Program-made: the position numbers and the translations under genes
The notes under the pieces: generated by a model
What the model was told of the DNA's origin: nothing
The model's database searches: none
Seen by the model: the letters and a program-made list of their open reading frames with translations, nothing else
Assembly: GCF_029338295.1 (NCBI RefSeq)
Contig: NZ_CP119791.1
Coordinates: 2,170,001 to 2,234,000, forward strand
Length of the DNA: 64,000 nucleotides
DNA from: Haladaptatus sp. QDMS2
Lineage (GTDB): Archaea; Halobacteriota; Halobacteria; Halobacteriales; Halococcaceae
Reading direction: 5' to 3'
In this document: in pieces, positions 26,284-36,200 of the stretch
Layout of the letters: each line of letters begins with the position of its first letter
How positions within the stretch are numbered: position 1 is the stretch's first letter

Positions 26284-26407
26284 ACCACGGAATCGGGACC
26301 GTTTCAGTTTTTCCGATTCTGCGACAACCATTCAACTCTATCGAGAGAACGAACTATTTGAGGAGATCGTTCAGACTTGCGCTGGTTAGGTTCATCAAGA
26401 GAACAGT

Positions 26408-26475
26408 GACGTCCTCCCCACCCTGCTCGCTCCCTAAGGTCTATCGCTGAAGGTGAGGTCTTAGCGCCTACACCG
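26408..26475. repeat. Solo transposon-end-like hairpin
   Basis: CCTCCCCACC pairs imperfectly with GGTGAGG around a tip rich in CTCGCTCCC, followed by TCTTAGCGCC. The tag CTTAGCGCCT is shared with the end of the IS200/IS605-like remnant near 8610. No transposase is nearby, so this would be a decayed or MITE-like end. Confidence 0.35.
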
Positions 26476-26560
26476 ATAAAGATAACTCCACGTTCGGTTC
26501 GCCGCTTGATGGAGGAAACTTTGATAAGTTCATACAATTAACTCTAAAATTACGAGTTCG

Positions 26561-27613
26561 ATGTCTGATTCAAATCAGAGAACAGCTCGGAGAACATCTC
26601 TCGCAGACGAACTTCCTGACTGGTTCGTCTTTGGAGGCGTGTTTGTACTCGCGATGCTCTTTTCAACGTGGCGCGTTGCGTATCTGGAACTGGGCCAGGC
26701 GAATACGCTCTTTTACGATGCACAAATAGTCTGGAAACCACTCACAGAGCAGGTGATGGGAGGCGTACCACTGTATACGGGACCTGCAGTCGATAACAAG
26801 CCACCACTCTTCCAGTACGTGAATCTCATCGCTGGATACACGGGCGAATACAATATCTCGATGACCCTCCTCGTCGGGATTGCAAACGCACTCACTGCAG
26901 GGCTAGTGTACCGCTGGCGAGCCAACCACGGCGAACCACGCGAAGGAATTGCCATTGCGATACTATATCTCGCGACACTGCCGCTTGTGAACGGACTTGT
27001 CATCAACGCCCGATCGTTCGCCATGGTCGGATTAATGATTGCTGTGATATACACCCAGCCCGGAATTCGCGGTGGTGCGGTCGCGGTTGCAGGGCTGTTT
27101 TCACAGTATAGCTTTTTTGCCGTGCCAGTTCTTGTCGTCCATTCCTCCCAGCGCACGCAGAAACCCCTCCGGTGGCTCATGGTTTTCACGGCCACAGCCC
27201 TCTGTATCGTGGGTATGGCGTTTGCTTCTGTAGGAGTCATTTGGGGCACCGAGTCGATGACGAACGCGATGTACTACAGTATGAGTGGAGCTGGCGAGTA
27301 CGTTACGAGTGGGAACACTCACTCACCGTTCCACTCTGTGACCACCTGGTTTGGTATTCTCAGTCACACGATGGTGAACCTCGCATGGCTGCTCATTCCA
27401 ACCACTTTGGGTGGACTTCTGGTGGTAATCGAAAGTTTTCGTGTTCCGTGGTCAGAGCGCACGTTCGCTTTAGCGCTCGGCGTTTCGCTCTCACTTCCAT
27501 TATTCATTCGTTCACTGCTCTATTACTGGATTCCTGCGCTCCCCTTCTTCGGACTTCTCGCGGTACACGCGCTCTCCCGATTTCTAGCAGGCAGTAGCCA
27601 TGAGGAACGGTAA
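26561..27613 (+). CDS. Polytopic membrane protein, GT-C glycosyltransferase-like
   Basis: 350 residues with about nine hydrophobic segments. After the first helix (FVFGGVFVLAMLFSTWRVAY) comes a loop with YDAQIVWKPLTEQVMGGVPL then PAVDNKPPLFQYVN; the pattern DxxxG.PLY...DNKPP is typical of GT-C / family 39-like transferases that use lipid-linked sugars. The C-terminal half is only helices. Codon use is visibly more AT-tolerant than in the flanking genes, and the gene sits beside a tRNA-Tyr duplication scar, which suggests acquisition. Donor and acceptor unknown. Confidence 0.65.
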   Translation: MSDSNQRTARRTSLADELPDWFVFGGVFVLAMLFSTWRVAYLELGQANTLFYDAQIVWKPLTEQVMGGVPLYTGPAVDNKPPLFQYVNLIAGYTGEYNISMTLLVGIANALTAGLVYRWRANHGEPREGIAIAILYLATLPLVNGLVINARSFAMVGLMIAVIYTQPGIRGGAVAVAGLFSQYSFFAVPVLVVHSSQRTQKPLRWLMVFTATALCIVGMAFASVGVIWGTESMTNAMYYSMSGAGEYVTSGNTHSPFHSVTTWFGILSHTMVNLAWLLIPTTLGGLLVVIESFRVPWSERTFALALGVSLSLPLFIRSLLYYWIPALPFFGLLAVHALSRFLAGSSHEER

Positions 27614-27682
27614 CTAGCACAGCGGACGACGAAGTAGGAAGTCCAATCTTTGCGACCACACTCCCCGATTCGAACTCGTCGT

Positions 27683-27832
27683 AGGAAAAGTCCGCTCTCC
27701 CCGATTTGAACGAAGTGAGACGGTCTCGTTCGCTCCGCTCACGAGCTGCGACTCACAGGTTCAAACCGTCCGGATAGACGTTTCACTGCTCACATGGTTC
27801 GCAGGAAAAGTCCGCTCTCCCCGATTTGAACG
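27683..27832. repeat. Direct repeat of the tRNA-Tyr 3' end (att-like scar)
   Basis: A 30-bp sequence is repeated exactly at 27683-27712 and 27803-27832, 120 bp apart. The second copy is the last 22 bases of tRNA-Tyr plus 8 bases of flank; the first is a detached copy. A weaker T-arm-like CTCCCCGATTCGAAC occurs at 27661-27675. This is the footprint of site-specific integration into the tRNA gene, with no integrase left between the copies. Confidence 0.7.
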
Positions 27833-27884
27833 GGGGACCAGCCGATCTACAGTCGGCTGCTCTACCAGGCTGAGCTAAGAGCGG
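27811..27884 (-). tRNA. tRNA-Tyr (GUA)
   Basis: Read on the reverse strand from 27884: acceptor stem CCGCTCT pairs with AGAGCGG plus discriminator A at 27811; D-arm TAGCTCAGCCTGGTAGAGCA; anticodon arm GCCGACTGTAGATCGGC with GTA; T-arm CCCCCGTTCAAATCGGGG. All four stems close. No intron and no encoded CCA. Its 3' end is the target of a past integration. Confidence 0.97.
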
Positions 27885-27907
27885 ATACAATACAACGTAG
27901 GTCGATT

Positions 27908-27930
27908 GTCCGACTTAAGAATTATTATTC
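27908..27930 (-). promoter_or_regulatory. tRNA-Tyr promoter
   Basis: On the reverse strand CGAATAATAATTCTTAAGTC has a BRE-like CGAA and a TTAAGT TATA element about 30 bp before the mature tRNA 5' end, the usual layout of strong haloarchaeal stable-RNA promoters. Confidence 0.6.
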
Positions 27931-28023
27931 GAAACCGCCAGCGGGACGCCGGACGGCTGACGGGCGTCAGACTGGTAGGAAAATTAATATGGTTGGGAGA
28001 CAAGCCGTAAGACGACAGCTGAG

Positions 28024-28551
28024 ATGAGTAAAATTACGTTTCGGGCCGACGATGATCTCGTGAGACGCCTCGAGGAGTTCGACTCCTCGAAGAGCGAGGT
28101 CATGCGCGAGGCACTGCGCCAGTACCTCGACGCCGCGGACCCGACGCCAACCAAAAAGCCGGCAGCCGAGACGAGCCTCGACGACCTGGTCGCGGCACGC
28201 GTCGACGCGCTCATCGACGAGCGCCTGGATGCCCTCATCGACGAACATCTTCGGTCGCGCGCGGGGAGCGGCCAGGACGTGAACGTGAACATCACCCTCG
28301 ACGGAGATGGAGTGCGCGCGCGCCAGACGCCGCGTAAGACATCCGAGCCGGAGCCACTCGACGCGACGGACAATGCCTGTGTCCAATGCGGCGAATCGCT
28401 GGACGGAGACCACGTGTACTGCCCGAACTGCGGTGAGAAAGCAACCCACCGCGTGTTCTGTGAGTGTGGCGACGAGGTCCGGTCGGACTGGGCGTTCTGC
28501 CCGAGCTGCGGCCGTCGGACCCCGGCAGCCGACGTGTTGGACCGCTCGTAA
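28024..28551 (+). CDS. cdrL: CdrL, long cell-division regulator (RHH plus zinc ribbons)
   Basis: 175 residues. N-terminal ribbon-helix-helix (SKITFRADDDLVRRLEEFDS, SEVMREALRQYLD), a helical linker with repeated ARVDALIDERLDALIDEHL, then two C-terminal zinc ribbons (CVQCGES, CPNCGEK, CECGDE, CPSCGRR). This architecture and its position before cdrS and ftsZ2 match the CdrSL regulators described in Halobacterium and Haloferax. It is expected to bind DNA. TATA-like AATTAATATGG and a GTAAGAC motif (28007-28013) lie just before the ATG. Confidence 0.85.
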   Translation: MSKITFRADDDLVRRLEEFDSSKSEVMREALRQYLDAADPTPTKKPAAETSLDDLVAARVDALIDERLDALIDEHLRSRAGSGQDVNVNITLDGDGVRARQTPRKTSEPEPLDATDNACVQCGESLDGDHVYCPNCGEKATHRVFCECGDEVRSDWAFCPSCGRRTPAADVLDRS

Positions 28552-28574
28552 CCGAGTTACGGCGACGATTTTGC

Positions 28575-28650
28575 GCGATTGTCTTACAATCGCCACAACA
28601 TTTATAACCCTTCAATTAGTGCATACTTCTGCGTAAGACGGTTGTCTTAC
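28575..28650 (+). promoter_or_regulatory. cdrS-ftsZ2 promoter with GTAAGAC palindrome
   Basis: A hairpin GCGATTG-TCTTA-CAATCGC (28575-28593) follows cdrL and could terminate it. A TATA box TTTATAA is at 28601-28607. A perfect palindrome GTAAGACggttGTCTTAC spans 28633-28650, at or just after the expected transcription start, with another GTAAGAC at 28701. The same motif precedes cdrL. These are probable operators for CdrS/CdrL. Confidence 0.65.
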
Positions 28651-28754
28651 ACACCAGCAATTTGGGGGTGGCGCGGTGCGGCCTCATGCGGTTTTGGTGT
28701 GTAAGACAGGTGTGCGGGGGACCCGCATGCTTCCATCTTACAAGGGGATATACC

Positions 28755-28934
28755 ATGGAGCGTGTGACACTACGGATTCCAAAGCAGCAGATCGAGGAGG
28801 TCGAGAGAATGGTCGAGACGGGAGAATTCCCGAACCGAAGCGAGGCCATTCGCTCCGCCGTCCGCGAGATGCTCAACGAACAGACAGAGGGTCGTGAACC
28901 GACGACCAAGAAGCGCAACTGGGCGAGGGTCTAA
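28755..28934 (+). CDS. cdrS: CdrS, short RHH cell-division regulator
   Basis: 59 residues: [20 protein letters not shown], then [20 protein letters not shown] and a basic tail ([10 protein letters not shown]). A minimal ribbon-helix-helix repressor. It ends 3 bp before the ftsZ2 ATG, so the two are co-translated, and has a good Shine-Dalgarno (AAGGGGAT) 8 nt before its ATG, which agrees with a leadered transcript. In Halobacterium and Haloferax CdrS controls division genes including ftsZ2. Confidence 0.9.
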   Translation: MERVTLRIPKQQIEEVERMVETGEFPNRSEAIRSAVREMLNEQTEGREPTTKKRNWARV

Positions 28935-28937
28935 CTA

Positions 28938-30119
28938 ATGCAAGACATCGTTCAATCCGCGCTCGAGAACTCTGAAGCAGAACAGCAAAAGCGAAACGAC
29001 GCAGCTTCGACCAACGACGAATTCGGCGACCCACGCATCGTCATCGTTGGTGCTGGTGGTGCCGGTAACAACACCATCAACCGCCTGTACAACATCGGCG
29101 TCGAAGGCGCAGACACGATCGCCATCAACACCGACAAGCAGCACCTCAAGATGATCGAGGCGGACACCAAGATTCTCGTCGGCAAATCGCTGACGCAGGG
29201 GCTTGGTGCCGGTGGCGACCCGTCGATGGGCGAACGCGCAACCGAGATGGCTCAGGGGACCATCAAGGAAGTGCTCGGCGAGGCAGACCTCGTCTTCGTC
29301 ACGGCAGGCATGGGTGGCGGTACCGGGACCGGTGCCGCACCTGTGGTCGCCAAAATCGCCAAAGAGCAAGGCGCAATCGTCGTCGGCATGGTCTCGACAC
29401 CGTTCAACGTCGAGCGTGCCCGCACGGTGAAGGCAGAGGAAGGACTGGAGAAACTCCGCAACGCCGCGGACTCCATCATCGTCCTCGACAACAACCGTCT
29501 GCTCGACTACGTCCCGAACCTCCCAATCGGCAAGGCGTTCTCGGTCATGGACCAGATCATCGCCGAAACCGTGAAGGGTATCTCGGAGACGATTACCCAG
29601 CCGTCGCTCATCAACCTGGACTACGCCGACATGACCGCCATCATGAATCAGGGTGGCGTCGCCGTCATGCTCGTCGGCGAGACACAGGACAAGAACAAGA
29701 CCGAAGAAGTGGTTCGCGACGCGATGAACCACCCACTGCTGGACGTTGACTACCGCGGTGCATCCGGTGGGCTCGTCCACATCACCGGCGGCCCAGACCT
29801 TACCCTGAAAGAGGCAGAGGGCATCGCCCAGAACATCACCGAGCGCCTCGACGCCTCGGCGAACGTCATCTGGGGCGCCCGCATCCAGGAGGAGTACAAG
29901 GGCAAAGTCCGCGTCATGGCCATCATGACCGGCGTCCAGAGCGCCCAGATTCTCGGGCCATCGACCCAGAAGCAGGCCAACCGCTCGCGTGCAAAGCTGA
30001 ACGAAGGCAACAACGGTAGCACCAACGACAACGACGACGGCATCAAAACCTTCGGCGCACAGTCCGACGGCGGCCAGAACGAACTCGAGAACAACAACGG
30101 TCTCGACGTCATCCGGTAG
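28938..30119 (+). CDS. ftsZ2: Cell division protein FtsZ2
   Basis: 393 residues. Tubulin-fold GTPase with [19 protein letters not shown], the tubulin signature [16 protein letters not shown], and the T7 synergy loop region [17 protein letters not shown]. The N-terminal extension (1-30) and a disordered Asn-rich tail ending GLDVIR suit the archaeal FtsZ2 group, in which FtsZ2 acts in ring constriction after FtsZ1 assembly. Translationally coupled to cdrS. Confidence 0.95.
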   Translation: MQDIVQSALENSEAEQQKRNDAASTNDEFGDPRIVIVGAGGAGNNTINRLYNIGVEGADTIAINTDKQHLKMIEADTKILVGKSLTQGLGAGGDPSMGERATEMAQGTIKEVLGEADLVFVTAGMGGGTGTGAAPVVAKIAKEQGAIVVGMVSTPFNVERARTVKAEEGLEKLRNAADSIIVLDNNRLLDYVPNLPIGKAFSVMDQIIAETVKGISETITQPSLINLDYADMTAIMNQGGVAVMLVGETQDKNKTEEVVRDAMNHPLLDVDYRGASGGLVHITGGPDLTLKEAEGIAQNITERLDASANVIWGARIQEEYKGKVRVMAIMTGVQSAQILGPSTQKQANRSRAKLNEGNNGSTNDNDDGIKTFGAQSDGGQNELENNNGLDVIR

Positions 30120-30232
30120 ACGTCGCTCCCAGACCTCATTCCAAGAACTACGGTTTCTTTTTTCGCTTTTTTTCGCCCGTGAGGGCTCCTCGTGCGAAGC
30201 GTTTACCGGACTCCGATGAGATGCTTCGTTCA

Positions 30233-30843
30233 ATGACCGACGACGGGACGATTTCGACGTACGATTCGCGGGTCACAGAGTACACGGAGCGAAACCACGA
30301 CCGCTCGGTAATCGAAGCCGAAGTCCGTGAATTTCTGCGACACGTCGAACGTAAGACACCGCGTGAGACGGCCCGCATCGCCGACGTCGGCTGTGGCCCC
30401 GGCTTCGAATCCACGACGTTCGCCGCGGCCGGTCACGACATGGTCGGCGTCGATTTGACCCCCGACTTCCTCCACGCTGCCCGCGCCGACGTGCCCAATG
30501 CCGAATTCACCCGAATGGACATGCGCACCCTCGGGCTCGCGTCGGACAGCCTCGACGGCCTCTGGGCCTGTGCCCCTTCCTCCACGTTCCCCGCGAAGAC
30601 GCACCCGCGACGCTGGCCGAATTTCGGCGTGTCTTACGTCCGGGCGGCGTGCTCCACGTCTCGGTGAAACAGGGAGACGGTGAGTCTGAAGGCGACGTGC
30701 ACGAGGGCGACTCACGGACGTTTACGCTGTACGAGGTGGAAGAGTTGGAGGAGTTGGCGAACGAGGCTGGCTTCAAGATCGACTCGTGTGAGGCGAACGA
30801 CGACGGCTGGATTCAGTTGGTGGCGGCCGCAGAAAAGCGCTAG
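30233..30843 (+). pseudogene. Class I SAM methyltransferase with a single-base frameshift
   Basis: From the ATG at 30233 the SAM-binding motif ARIADVGCGPGFESTTFAAA and motif II VGVDLTPDFL are intact. Near 30571-30578 the frame breaks inside CCCCTTCC; the correct continuation one frame over reads FLHVPREDAPATLAEFRRVL then RPGGVLHVSVKQGDGESEGD and continues to the TAG at 30841, giving about 203 residues. One missing base explains everything, so this may be a sequencing error rather than decay. Substrate unknown. The 3' end overlaps ncsA by 3 bp. Confidence 0.75.
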
Positions 30844-31811
30844 ACAGCGTTTACAGCCTCGACCAACTTGCACTTCCGACAGACGTCCCGGGTCGTCGCC
30901 GACCCACAGCGTTCGCACTCCACGAGATTCGTCTCGCCGTCGCCGTCCTCGCGGTACTCCTTGGCGGCGATGGCGGCGAGTTCCTCGTAGCCGGCCATAA
31001 TCGAGTGGCGCGTGCCGGGGTGGTTCGATTCTAAGTTGAGCAGGAGTTCCTGAATCTCGCCGCGGAACGCCTCCGAGGAGTGAGGGCATTCGGTGATGTG
31101 CGCGGGGAGGTTTTTGATGTGGGCGTAGAGGGCAACTTCCTTCTCGGGAATGTCACGGAGCGGCTTGGCGCGGGGGATGAAGTGGTCTGACTCGCCGCGC
31201 TCGTCGAAACTGCCGAGACTCGCGTCGAAGTGTTTCGCGACCTGTCGGACGTCGCCTTCCAAGATGTTCATCAGCGCAGTCTGAGCTTCGTCGTCCAGAT
31301 TGTGCCCGGTCAGGAGTTTGGTCGCGCCGTATTCTTCGGCGTACTTAGAGAGCAGGTCCCTGCGGAACACGCCGCAGTAGGCGCAGGCGGCCATGTTCAT
31401 CGGGTCCTTCTCGACGACGTCGTCCATCTTCAGGTCGAACTCGTCCTCGTAGGTGACGACTTCGTGGCGCATGTCGAGTTTCTCCGCGAGTTCGACGCAG
31501 GCGTCGAGACTGGTGTCGCGGTAGCCCTCGATGCCCTCGTGAATCGTGAGCGCAATCATCTCGATGCGCGGGTCCTGGTTGAACGTCTCGTCTAAAATCG
31601 AGGTGAGGACCACGCTGTCTTTGCCCCCCGAGAGGCCGATGACCCACGTTTCGGGGTCGTCGGGCGTGGCCGAGCGCGGGACGAGTGAGTCCTCTCGAAT
31701 CCGGCGTCGGACGCGCTTTTCGACCGACTGGCAGAAGTGGGACTCACAGAGGTGGCCCCCGGAGTACGCCGCGTGCATGACAGCATCGCGGTCGCACTTG
31801 TCGCATTCCAT
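30840..31811 (-). CDS. ncsA: tRNA 2-thiolation adenylyltransferase NcsA/TtuA family
   Basis: 323 residues. N-terminal zinc finger (MECDKCDRDAVMH, HLCESHFC), PP-loop ATPase motif VIGLSGGKDSVVL, conserved catalytic/Fe-S cysteine region AACAYCGVFRRDLL, KLLTGHNLDDEAQTALMNIL, later CPHSSEAFRG, and a C-terminal zinc ribbon (CERCGSATTRDVCRKCKL). It activates U34 (or U54) of tRNA for thiolation, using SAMP-type sulfur carriers in haloarchaea. Last gene of a reverse-strand run with the histidine kinase cluster, 44 bp after the RecA-like gene. Confidence 0.9.
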   Translation of the reverse strand: MECDKCDRDAVMHAAYSGGHLCESHFCQSVEKRVRRRIREDSLVPRSATPDDPETWVIGLSGGKDSVVLTSILDETFNQDPRIEMIALTIHEGIEGYRDTSLDACVELAEKLDMRHEVVTYEDEFDLKMDDVVEKDPMNMAACAYCGVFRRDLLSKYAEEYGATKLLTGHNLDDEAQTALMNILEGDVRQVAKHFDASLGSFDERGESDHFIPRAKPLRDIPEKEVALYAHIKNLPAHITECPHSSEAFRGEIQELLLNLESNHPGTRHSIMAGYEELAAIAAKEYREDGDGETNLVECERCGSATTRDVCRKCKLVEAVNAV

Positions 31812-31855
31812 TGGGCGACGATTACGGAGCGGCGCGTATCACCGTTTCGCCTTAA

Positions 31856-32557
31856 CTACTCGAGTGGCGTCCAGGTGGACGCTACGTTCGGCAACCCGAC
31901 CACGCGCGCTTCGAGCGTCCCGTCGTCGGTTTCGCGGAGTTTGAGGGCTGCGTCGAACAGCGACCGGAGCACGTTCAGGTCCGCGTCGTCGTGGGCCGAC
32001 GGGTCGATGGTGTAGACGCCAAAGTAGCCCGCGGCGGACACCCGCCCGGTGAGGACGTGGAGGAAGTTGAACACGCGGCCGACCTCGGCGTAGCGAAGTA
32101 GCGTCGAGAGGGAGAACACCCCAAGCCGGAGGCCCGACGTCGCCCCCGCACCGATTTCCTGCGTGCACTTGACGAGGCCGACGCCGATGCCGGTGAGGTC
32201 GCTCGGCGAGGTGACGTACTTCACGTGAGGTTCGTCGTCGAACGAACCCTTCCCCGAGACGCCGGTACAATCGACGACGTACAGCCGGTCTGCGTCGCCG
32301 TCGAAGGCCGAAACGTCGCGGACGACCCGGTCTGCGTTCGCGTCCGAAGAGATGACGACGGCGTTCTCGCCCTGTGCGGTACCAGTGGCGAGCAGCTGCG
32401 TCGCAAGCTGGCGGGTGTCCGCCTGGAGCGGCCCCTCGATGAGGAGGTTCGTCCCCGGTGGCACCTCCTCGAACCCTTCGATGTCGATGGCCGAGCCGAG
32501 CGCGTAGGTCGTCGGACGCGAGACGACCGCCTGCAGTTGCCGGTCACTGCTACTCAT
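31856..32557 (-). CDS. RecA/KaiC-like protein with degenerate P-loop
   Basis: 233 residues. The fold resembles RAD55/KaiC-like ATPases: YALGSAIDIEGFEEVPPGTN, then a strand LLIEGPLQADTRQLATQLLA where a Walker A would be. The GKT/S is missing (GPLQADTRQ), so ATP binding is doubtful. A Walker B-like strand is RLYVVDCTG. Overlaps the response-regulator stop (ATGA), so it is translationally coupled. Haloarchaea have many such pairs of HalX regulator and RecA-like partner; probably a signalling adaptor. Confidence 0.7.
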   Translation of the reverse strand: MSSSDRQLQAVVSRPTTYALGSAIDIEGFEEVPPGTNLLIEGPLQADTRQLATQLLATGTAQGENAVVISSDANADRVVRDVSAFDGDADRLYVVDCTGVSGKGSFDDEPHVKYVTSPSDLTGIGVGLVKCTQEIGAGATSGLRLGVFSLSTLLRYAEVGRVFNFLHVLTGRVSAAGYFGVYTIDPSAHDDADLNVLRSLFDAALKLRETDDGTLEARVVGLPNVASTWTPLE

Positions 32558-33147
32558 TGCTTGCCACCTCCCTCGCCCGCGTCGAACCCACGGATGGCTG
32601 CGACGAACGACATGTCGTCGAGAAACGCGTCTTTCTGTGCGTCGAGTTCGGCTTCGAGTGCCTCGATGGCGGCTTCGAGTTCGGCGAACGCTTCACTTCC
32701 TGCCAGTTCGCCGGCTGGCTTCTCTGCTGTGAGTGCGGCCCGTTTCGCGAGCAACGAGTGGTACTCCCTGACCTGTCCCGTGTAGGCATCGCGTGCCAGT
32801 AAATCCTCAATCGTCTCGACGAGTTGCTGTTCGGTCGGTGGCTTTCTGACGTAGTCGTCGAAGCCCATCTCGATGATGTCGAAGTCGGGGTCGACTGCGG
32901 TGACCATCGCGACTCGACAGTCGATATTCCGGCTTCGAATTTCGGCGAGAACTTCGTCGCCGGACAGCCGGGGCATCATCCGGTCGAGCAACACGACGTC
33001 CACCTCGTCGGTGAGCACGTCGAGGGCCGCCTGCCCGTCTCCGGCGTGACGAACGTCGTATCGGTCCAACAACCACATCTCGTAGGTTTCGGCGACGTCA
33101 AGGTTGTCTTCGACGATGAGGACGACAGGTTTCTCGGGAGAAGTCAT
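32554..33147 (-). CDS. Response regulator with HalX domain
   Basis: 197 residues from the ATG at 33147. Receiver domain: acidic pocket VLIVEDNLDVAETYEMWLLD, phospho-acceptor Asp in VDVVLLDRMMPRLSGDEVL, Thr in VAMVTA, Lys in YVRKPP. The C-terminal HalX part is helical (YHSLLAKRAALTAEKPAGEL, then a long Glu/Ala coiled helix) and ends DAGEGGGKQ. No DNA-binding domain. Directly downstream of the PAS kinase by 55 bp and probably its partner. Confidence 0.9.
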   Translation of the reverse strand: MTSPEKPVVLIVEDNLDVAETYEMWLLDRYDVRHAGDGQAALDVLTDEVDVVLLDRMMPRLSGDEVLAEIRSRNIDCRVAMVTAVDPDFDIIEMGFDDYVRKPPTEQQLVETIEDLLARDAYTGQVREYHSLLAKRAALTAEKPAGELAGSEAFAELEAAIEALEAELDAQKDAFLDDMSFVAAIRGFDAGEGGGKQ

Positions 33148-33201
33148 TCGAGTGGGCTGATAATTCGGGCCCACTACTATGATGGTTTCCCACGAACCAG
33201 G

Positions 33202-36200
33202 TCAGGCCAGCGGGAGGGTGATGACGAAGACGGCCCCAGAGGGGTCGTTGTCCTCGATGTGAACCGTACCGCCGTACTGGTCGACCATCGTATCGACGAA
33301 AAAGAGCCCAAAACCGCTGCCCGCAGACTTCACGTGACCGGTCTCGTCGCGCCTGAAGATGTGGTCTTTCAGGTCGTCGGGGACGCCGACGCCGTTGTCG
33401 CCAACGCGGACCGTCGCCGTCTCGCCGTCGGTCGTGAGCGAAACGTCGATGTGTGGGTTCTCCGTTCGGTTGTGCTCGACGGCGTTCGTGATGACGTTGC
33501 CCAGGACTTCGGCGAGTAACGCGTTCGCCTCGACGGTGACGGCCTCGTCGATGTCGACGTCGAATCCGATCTCCGGATAGGCAGACCGGATGCGGTCGAC
33601 CTGTCTTTCGAGAATGTCGGACAGGGACACCGGGTGGAACTCCACGCCCCGTCCCGCGAACAGGTCGAGCATCACTCGGACGTGCTGGACGAGTTCGATG
33701 ATATTGTCAGACCAGCGCTCGATGGTCTCTGCGTGTCGTTTCTCCTCTCCTTCGAGTCTGTCGCGCAAGTACGTCGCTCGCGACTGAATCACGACCATCC
33801 CGTTCAGGATGTCGTGGCGCAGGAGACTGTTGAGAAATTCGAGACGGTCGTTTTGCTCCTGTAAGTCGGCCTCGAAGCGTGCTTCTTTGAGCGCCGCCTC
33901 GGTGTTTGCGGCGAGCAACCGCGCGATGGACACGTCGGTTTCGTCGAAGTCTCCGGGGACGAGCGACCCGATGTTCAACACGCCGGCAGACCCGAGCGGC
34001 AAGATGAGTTCGCTTCGAATCTTCGTGTTCGGATTGTACCGACCCTCAGTAGCCTGCACGTCCGCAATCGTGAATGGCGTTCCCGACTCGAAGGCCTGCC
34101 AGGAGAGGCTCTCACCGTCTGCAGTGAACGTCGGCATTTCGGAGAAGAGTTCGGCCGACTCGTCGGTCCACGCGACCGGTTCGAGTCTCGTCCCCGTCTC
34201 GTCGGCCAGCCAGAGGGTACAGAGCGGGAAGCCGAGGACGTTTCGCGCCGTCTCGATGGCGATTTCCGCGACTTCCTGCACCTCGGTCGTCGCGACCATC
34301 GTCCGCATATCCGCGTGCAACGCCTCGATGGTTTCTTCACGGGAGATTCGTTCGAGCGCGTTTTCGACGCTGCGAGAGAGGATGCTCACGAGATAGCGAC
34401 TCGTCTGTGAGACCGTCTGGCGTTCGAGCGACCCCAGCCCGAGCAGCCCGTGCGACCCGAGCGGGACGTACACGGCGCTCGTAAGCGGCAGTGGGAACCG
34501 ACGCGCGGCGGGGAAGTCCTGATAGTTTTCGACCACCTGCATCTCACCATTCTCGAATGCGTCCATCTGTTGCATCCCGGGCGTGACGACGAGGTTGTCG
34601 ATTACCATGTCAGCGTCTTCGAACATCTGGTGGGCAGCATCGGACGCGTGCGTCGGAACCAGCGAATCTCGCTCTTCGTCGTACGTCCAGTAGATGGCGA
34701 GCGAGTAGTCCATGATGGACTGGCTGATTTCGACCGCAGACTCGATGACACTGGATAGGTCGCGTTCGGTGCCGAGGTCGAGGGTCGCCTCCTGTAAGAG
34801 ATTGAGCCTGATTTCTTCGAGGCGACGTTCGGTAACGTCGCGAGCCGTACAGACGAGGTGGCCGTCCGCGAGCGCGTTCAGCGACAGTTCCTGCGTGAAT
34901 TTCGACCCATCGCGTTTCGTAGCGTGGGTCTCGCCGTTCCAGTGGCCGATCGATTGGAGCGCCGGGAACACGGTCGATTCGACGCGTTTCAATTCCGTGG
35001 AGTCGTAGTGGGTGCGCCACGACGCTCCCACGAGCGCCTCAGGGTCGTCGAAGCCGTAGAGCCGCGCGTGGGCGGCGTTCAGGTAGACGTACTCCCCGTC
35101 CGGGTCGATAATCGCAATCCCGTCGAGGGCGTTTTCTATCGCTGCCGCCTGTAAGTCGAGGCGTTGTTCGCGTTCCTTTCGTTCCGAGATGTCGATGAGG
35201 ATACCCGTAAACAGGTGCTGGCCATCGAAGGTGGTTTCACCGAACGAGACGCTGAGGGGGACTTCGTGACCGTCGCGGTGGAGTCCCGCCAGTTCGAGCG
35301 CACTCCAATCGAGGTGCTGTTCGCCCGTATTGAGGTAGCGGTTTACACCAGCTTTGTGCGCGGGTCGGAATCTGTCTGGAATAAGCGTCGCCATCGGCTC
35401 ACCGACGAGTTCTACGGCGTCGTAGCCGAGCATTTCGGCGAGTTGCTGGTTCGCGAATTGAATGACGTTGTCCTCGTCGAGCGTGACGACACCGACGGGA
35501 GCGTTTTCCGTAAGGGCCCGGAAGCGAGCGCGCTCCTCCCTGAGTGCGCGCTGGGATTCGTGTTTTTCAGTGATGTCACGGATGACGACCGCGAGGCCGC
35601 CGTCGTCCAGTTGGTTGACCGTGAGTTCCTTCGGGAACGTCGTTCCGTCGCAGCGAACGCCCGTGAGTTCGCCGCGCCAGCCACCGGTTTGCTGAACCGC
35701 AGGTTTCACTTCCTCCTCGAGTCGGTCCGTCTCGACGGTCAGTTCCAGTTCGAGGTAGGAGTGGCCACACAGTTGGTCCGCAGACTCGAAGCCGTAGATG
35801 TCGAGAAACGATTGATTTGCCGACTGGAATCGGTGGTGTTCGTCCAGCACCGCGACGCCGTCCATCGTCGCGTCCACTGCCTGTTCGGTCCGAACTGCTC
35901 GCTCTCGGTGCTCTGCTCTACGAACGTCCAGAAAGCCGATTGCGGCCCCGGATAGTCCGCCGACGGTGACGTTTACGAGTGCCTGTTCGAGTATTTCTGC
36001 CGTCGAGATGCCGCTCGTGAGGTTATGATACCCTGACCAAAGACTCACGACGAAGAGGACGCCAATTCCCGCGACCACCCAGAGCGCGATAGAGGCGACC
36101 TTTGCGGGCGAGAGACGGGACTGAACCAGCCACCAGCCGAACCCAACCAACCCCATCGCGAGAAAGAGCGGAAGGACGTGTTCGAGCGCAGAGAGAGACG

